A DNA stretch of 64,000 nucleotides from JALEFZ01 sp964564415 (GTDB lineage Bacteria > Bacteroidota > Bacteroidia > J057): positions 62,001 through 126,000 of the forward strand of contig CAZMAV010000002.1 in assembly GCA_964564415.1 (NCBI GenBank), read 5' to 3'. Below the pieces are notes generated by a model that searched no databases, was not told where the DNA came from, and saw only the letters and a program-made list of their open reading frames with translations. This document shows, one piece after another, positions 63,028 through 64,000 of the stretch (positions are counted from its first letter, which is position 1; each line of letters begins with the position of its first letter). The position numbers and the translations under genes were made by a program.

Positions 63028-63582
63028 TCAGCCACTGGCTTTGGCATTTAAAAACTTCATTCTGAGCTGAAGCATCTTTTTGGCTCGTGAGAGCTGAGAC
63101 TTTGAGGTCCCTTCAGAAATTTTCAGCGTCTTGGCGATTTCCTGATGAGAATACCCTTCGATGACATACATGTTAAAGACTGTCCGGTATCCCGCAGGTA
63201 GTTGCTGCACCAATTTTATTATTTCGTTGGTGCTTAGCTTGGTCAAGGCATCGGCTTCAAAATGCTGGTCATGGGCTTCATTGATGTCGACCATGAAGTA
63301 TTTTGATTTTTTTCGATAGTGCTCGATAGCCGTATGTATCATAATCCTCCTGATCCATCCTTCAAAAGAGCCCTTTTCCTTAAAGGTGTTGATCTTTTTA
63401 TAGACCTTAACAAATCCATCCTGTAGGATATCCTGGGCATCTTCCTTGCATTCGGCATAGCGTAGGCATATGCTAAACATCAGTCGGTAGTATCGCTGGT
63501 AAAGGGCCTTTTGAAGCACTGGATTTTCCTGCTTACAGCCGTCTAACAGTTCCTTTTCAGTGTATGAACTTGCTATACGCAT
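63028..63582 (-). CDS. ECF-type RNA polymerase sigma factor
   Basis: 184 aa with the two sigma regions of ECF factors. Region 2 (~25-90) has 'YRLMFSICLRYAECKEDAQDILQDGFVKVYKKINTF' and 'FEGWIRRIMIHTAIEHYRKK'. Region 4 (~115-170) has 'LPAGYRTVFNMYVIEGYSHQEIAKTLKISEGTSKSQLSRAKKMLQ', including the helix-turn-helix. It recruits RNA polymerase to envelope or stress genes. It is the first gene of the minus-strand trio with the putative anti-sigma and the barrel. Divergent from tsf across a 243-bp interval. Confidence 0.93.
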   Translation of the reverse strand: MRIASSYTEKELLDGCKQENPVLQKALYQRYYRLMFSICLRYAECKEDAQDILQDGFVKVYKKINTFKEKGSFEGWIRRIMIHTAIEHYRKKSKYFMVDINEAHDQHFEADALTKLSTNEIIKLVQQLPAGYRTVFNMYVIEGYSHQEIAKTLKISEGTSKSQLSRAKKMLQLRMKFLNAKASG

Positions 63583-63752
63583 AGGACATTGTAGGGAAGA
63601 TTCTTTGGGGTAGAAGTAAAGATGGGCACGAGGGTTGCATGAATGACAAGAAAAAATACGAAAAAATCCTGTCAGGGAATACTGGGATTTAAGAATTTGA
63701 TTTTGAATAAGTTAACTTAACATTAAAACTTTAGGATTCTCGGGGGGGATTG

Positions 63753-63784
63753 ATTGCACCTTGAGGGGAAAAATCCTAATTTTG
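63753..63784 (+). promoter_or_regulatory. Bacteroidota-type promoter of tsf
   Basis: ATTG (63753-63756), a 20-bp spacer, then TAATTTTG (63777-63784), fitting TAnnTTTG. It lies about 42 bp before the tsf start codon in the sigma/tsf intergenic gap. This predicts a leader of about 35 nt. Confidence 0.6.
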
Positions 63785-63825
63785 CCCGAGTTTTTCCTTA
63801 CTATATTAAATTTCAAACTAATCCG

Positions 63826-64000
63826 ATGGCAACTAAGGTTACAGCAAAAGATGTAAACCGGTTAAGACAGGCAACTGGCGCTGGTATGATGGACTGCAAG
63901 AAAGCACTGACCGAGGCGGAAGGTGATTTTGATAAAGCAGTAGAAATTCTTCGCAAAAAGGGACAAAAGGTATCTGCCAAGCGTGCCGACAGAGATGCGA
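63826..64000 (+). CDS. tsf: translation elongation factor Ts (5' part)
   Basis: The frame starts at ATG 63826 and is open to the window edge (58 codons). It begins MATKVTAKDVNRLRQATGAGMMDCKKALTEAEGDFDKAVEILRKKG, the highly conserved EF-Ts N-terminal domain (UBA-like, including TGAGMMDCKKAL). EF-Ts recycles EF-Tu from its GDP form. In most bacteria tsf lies just after rpsB; here the upstream neighbour on the same strand is a divergent ECF sigma gene, and a promoter precedes tsf itself, so it looks transcribed separately. The rest lies outside the window. Confidence 0.96.
   Translation, partial: MATKVTAKDVNRLRQATGAGMMDCKKALTEAEGDFDKAVEILRKKGQKVSAKRADRDA

Noticed and set aside
1..64000. CRISPR array, restriction-modification set or prophage
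   Set aside because: No direct-repeat array, no Cas genes, no HsdM/HsdS next to the HsdR-N-like fragment, and no phage structural or integrase genes were seen.

Overview
The window looks like the chromosome of a Bacteroidota bacterium, probably of the Cytophagia/Saprospiria type rather than Bacteroidales. The evidence is protein content typical of that phylum: a DUF4175 protein beside an RsbW-like ATPase and YbeY, a DUF4286 protein, TonB-dependent receptor, PBP1A, bacterial GGGP synthase, futalosine-pathway MqnD, and a one-cysteine DksA-like protein between ileS and lspA. Translation starts mostly lack clear Shine-Dalgarno sequences, and a few promoters fit the Bacteroidota pattern TTTG/TTG, about 20 bp, then TAnnTTTG. 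About 52 protein genes are supported, two of them cut by the window edges. I see no tRNA, rRNA, CRISPR array or intact mobile element. One decayed IS1595-type transposase is present.

Layout. 1-8 kb: partial HsdR-N-like nuclease-fold protein, small membrane protein, DUF4286, M48 metalloprotease plus a membrane-embedded spermidine-synthase-like protein, MiaE, transposase relic, enoyl-CoA hydratase, YicC. 8-10.6 kb: MBL-fold hydrolase, MqnD, methyltransferase. 10.8-19.1 kb: an all-minus block of mnmG, ybeY, RsbW-like ATPase, giant DUF4175 coiled-coil protein, exonuclease III and thiL. 19.14-20.49 kb: a 1.35 kb gene-free, AT-rich stretch with a cluster of DnaA boxes, read here as the chromosomal origin oriC. 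20.5-31.2 kb: LKR/SDH-like protein, DUF481 protein, AGCS symporter with a large extracytoplasmic domain, ankyrin protein, hybrid histidine kinase, GNAT. 31.2-61.1 kb: mostly plus-strand genes for sortilin-like BNR protein, lipoproteins, sugar transferase, M6-like protease, TonB receptor, GDPD, a three-repeat protein with a deoxyribosyltransferase-like tail, heptaheme cytochrome, M28 peptidase (minus), 2-hydroxyacid dehydrogenase, PBP1A, ileS-dksA-like-lspA, GGGPS, FAH-fold and M23 proteins. 61.1-63.6 kb: minus-strand ECF sigma, putative anti-sigma and outer-membrane barrel genes. The window ends in the start of tsf.

Main signals. The origin interpretation rests on four independent observations: a perfect TTATCCACA box plus several one-mismatch boxes; a textbook order of DnaA box, GC-rich spacer, five DnaA-trios and AT-rich stretch at 19551-19605; two ParB-binding parS palindromes 6.5 kb away between mnmG and ybeY (mnmG/gidA is a classic origin neighbour); and a switch from an all-minus gene block on the left to a plus-dominated region on the right. 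Other points of interest are an IleRS with the class I signature swapped to GxHH, linked in the literature to very high mupirocin resistance, and the protein at 42880-44625, which carries three copies of an unrecognised ~100-residue domain followed by a nucleoside 2-deoxyribosyltransferase-like domain whose usual catalytic Glu appears to be Lys.
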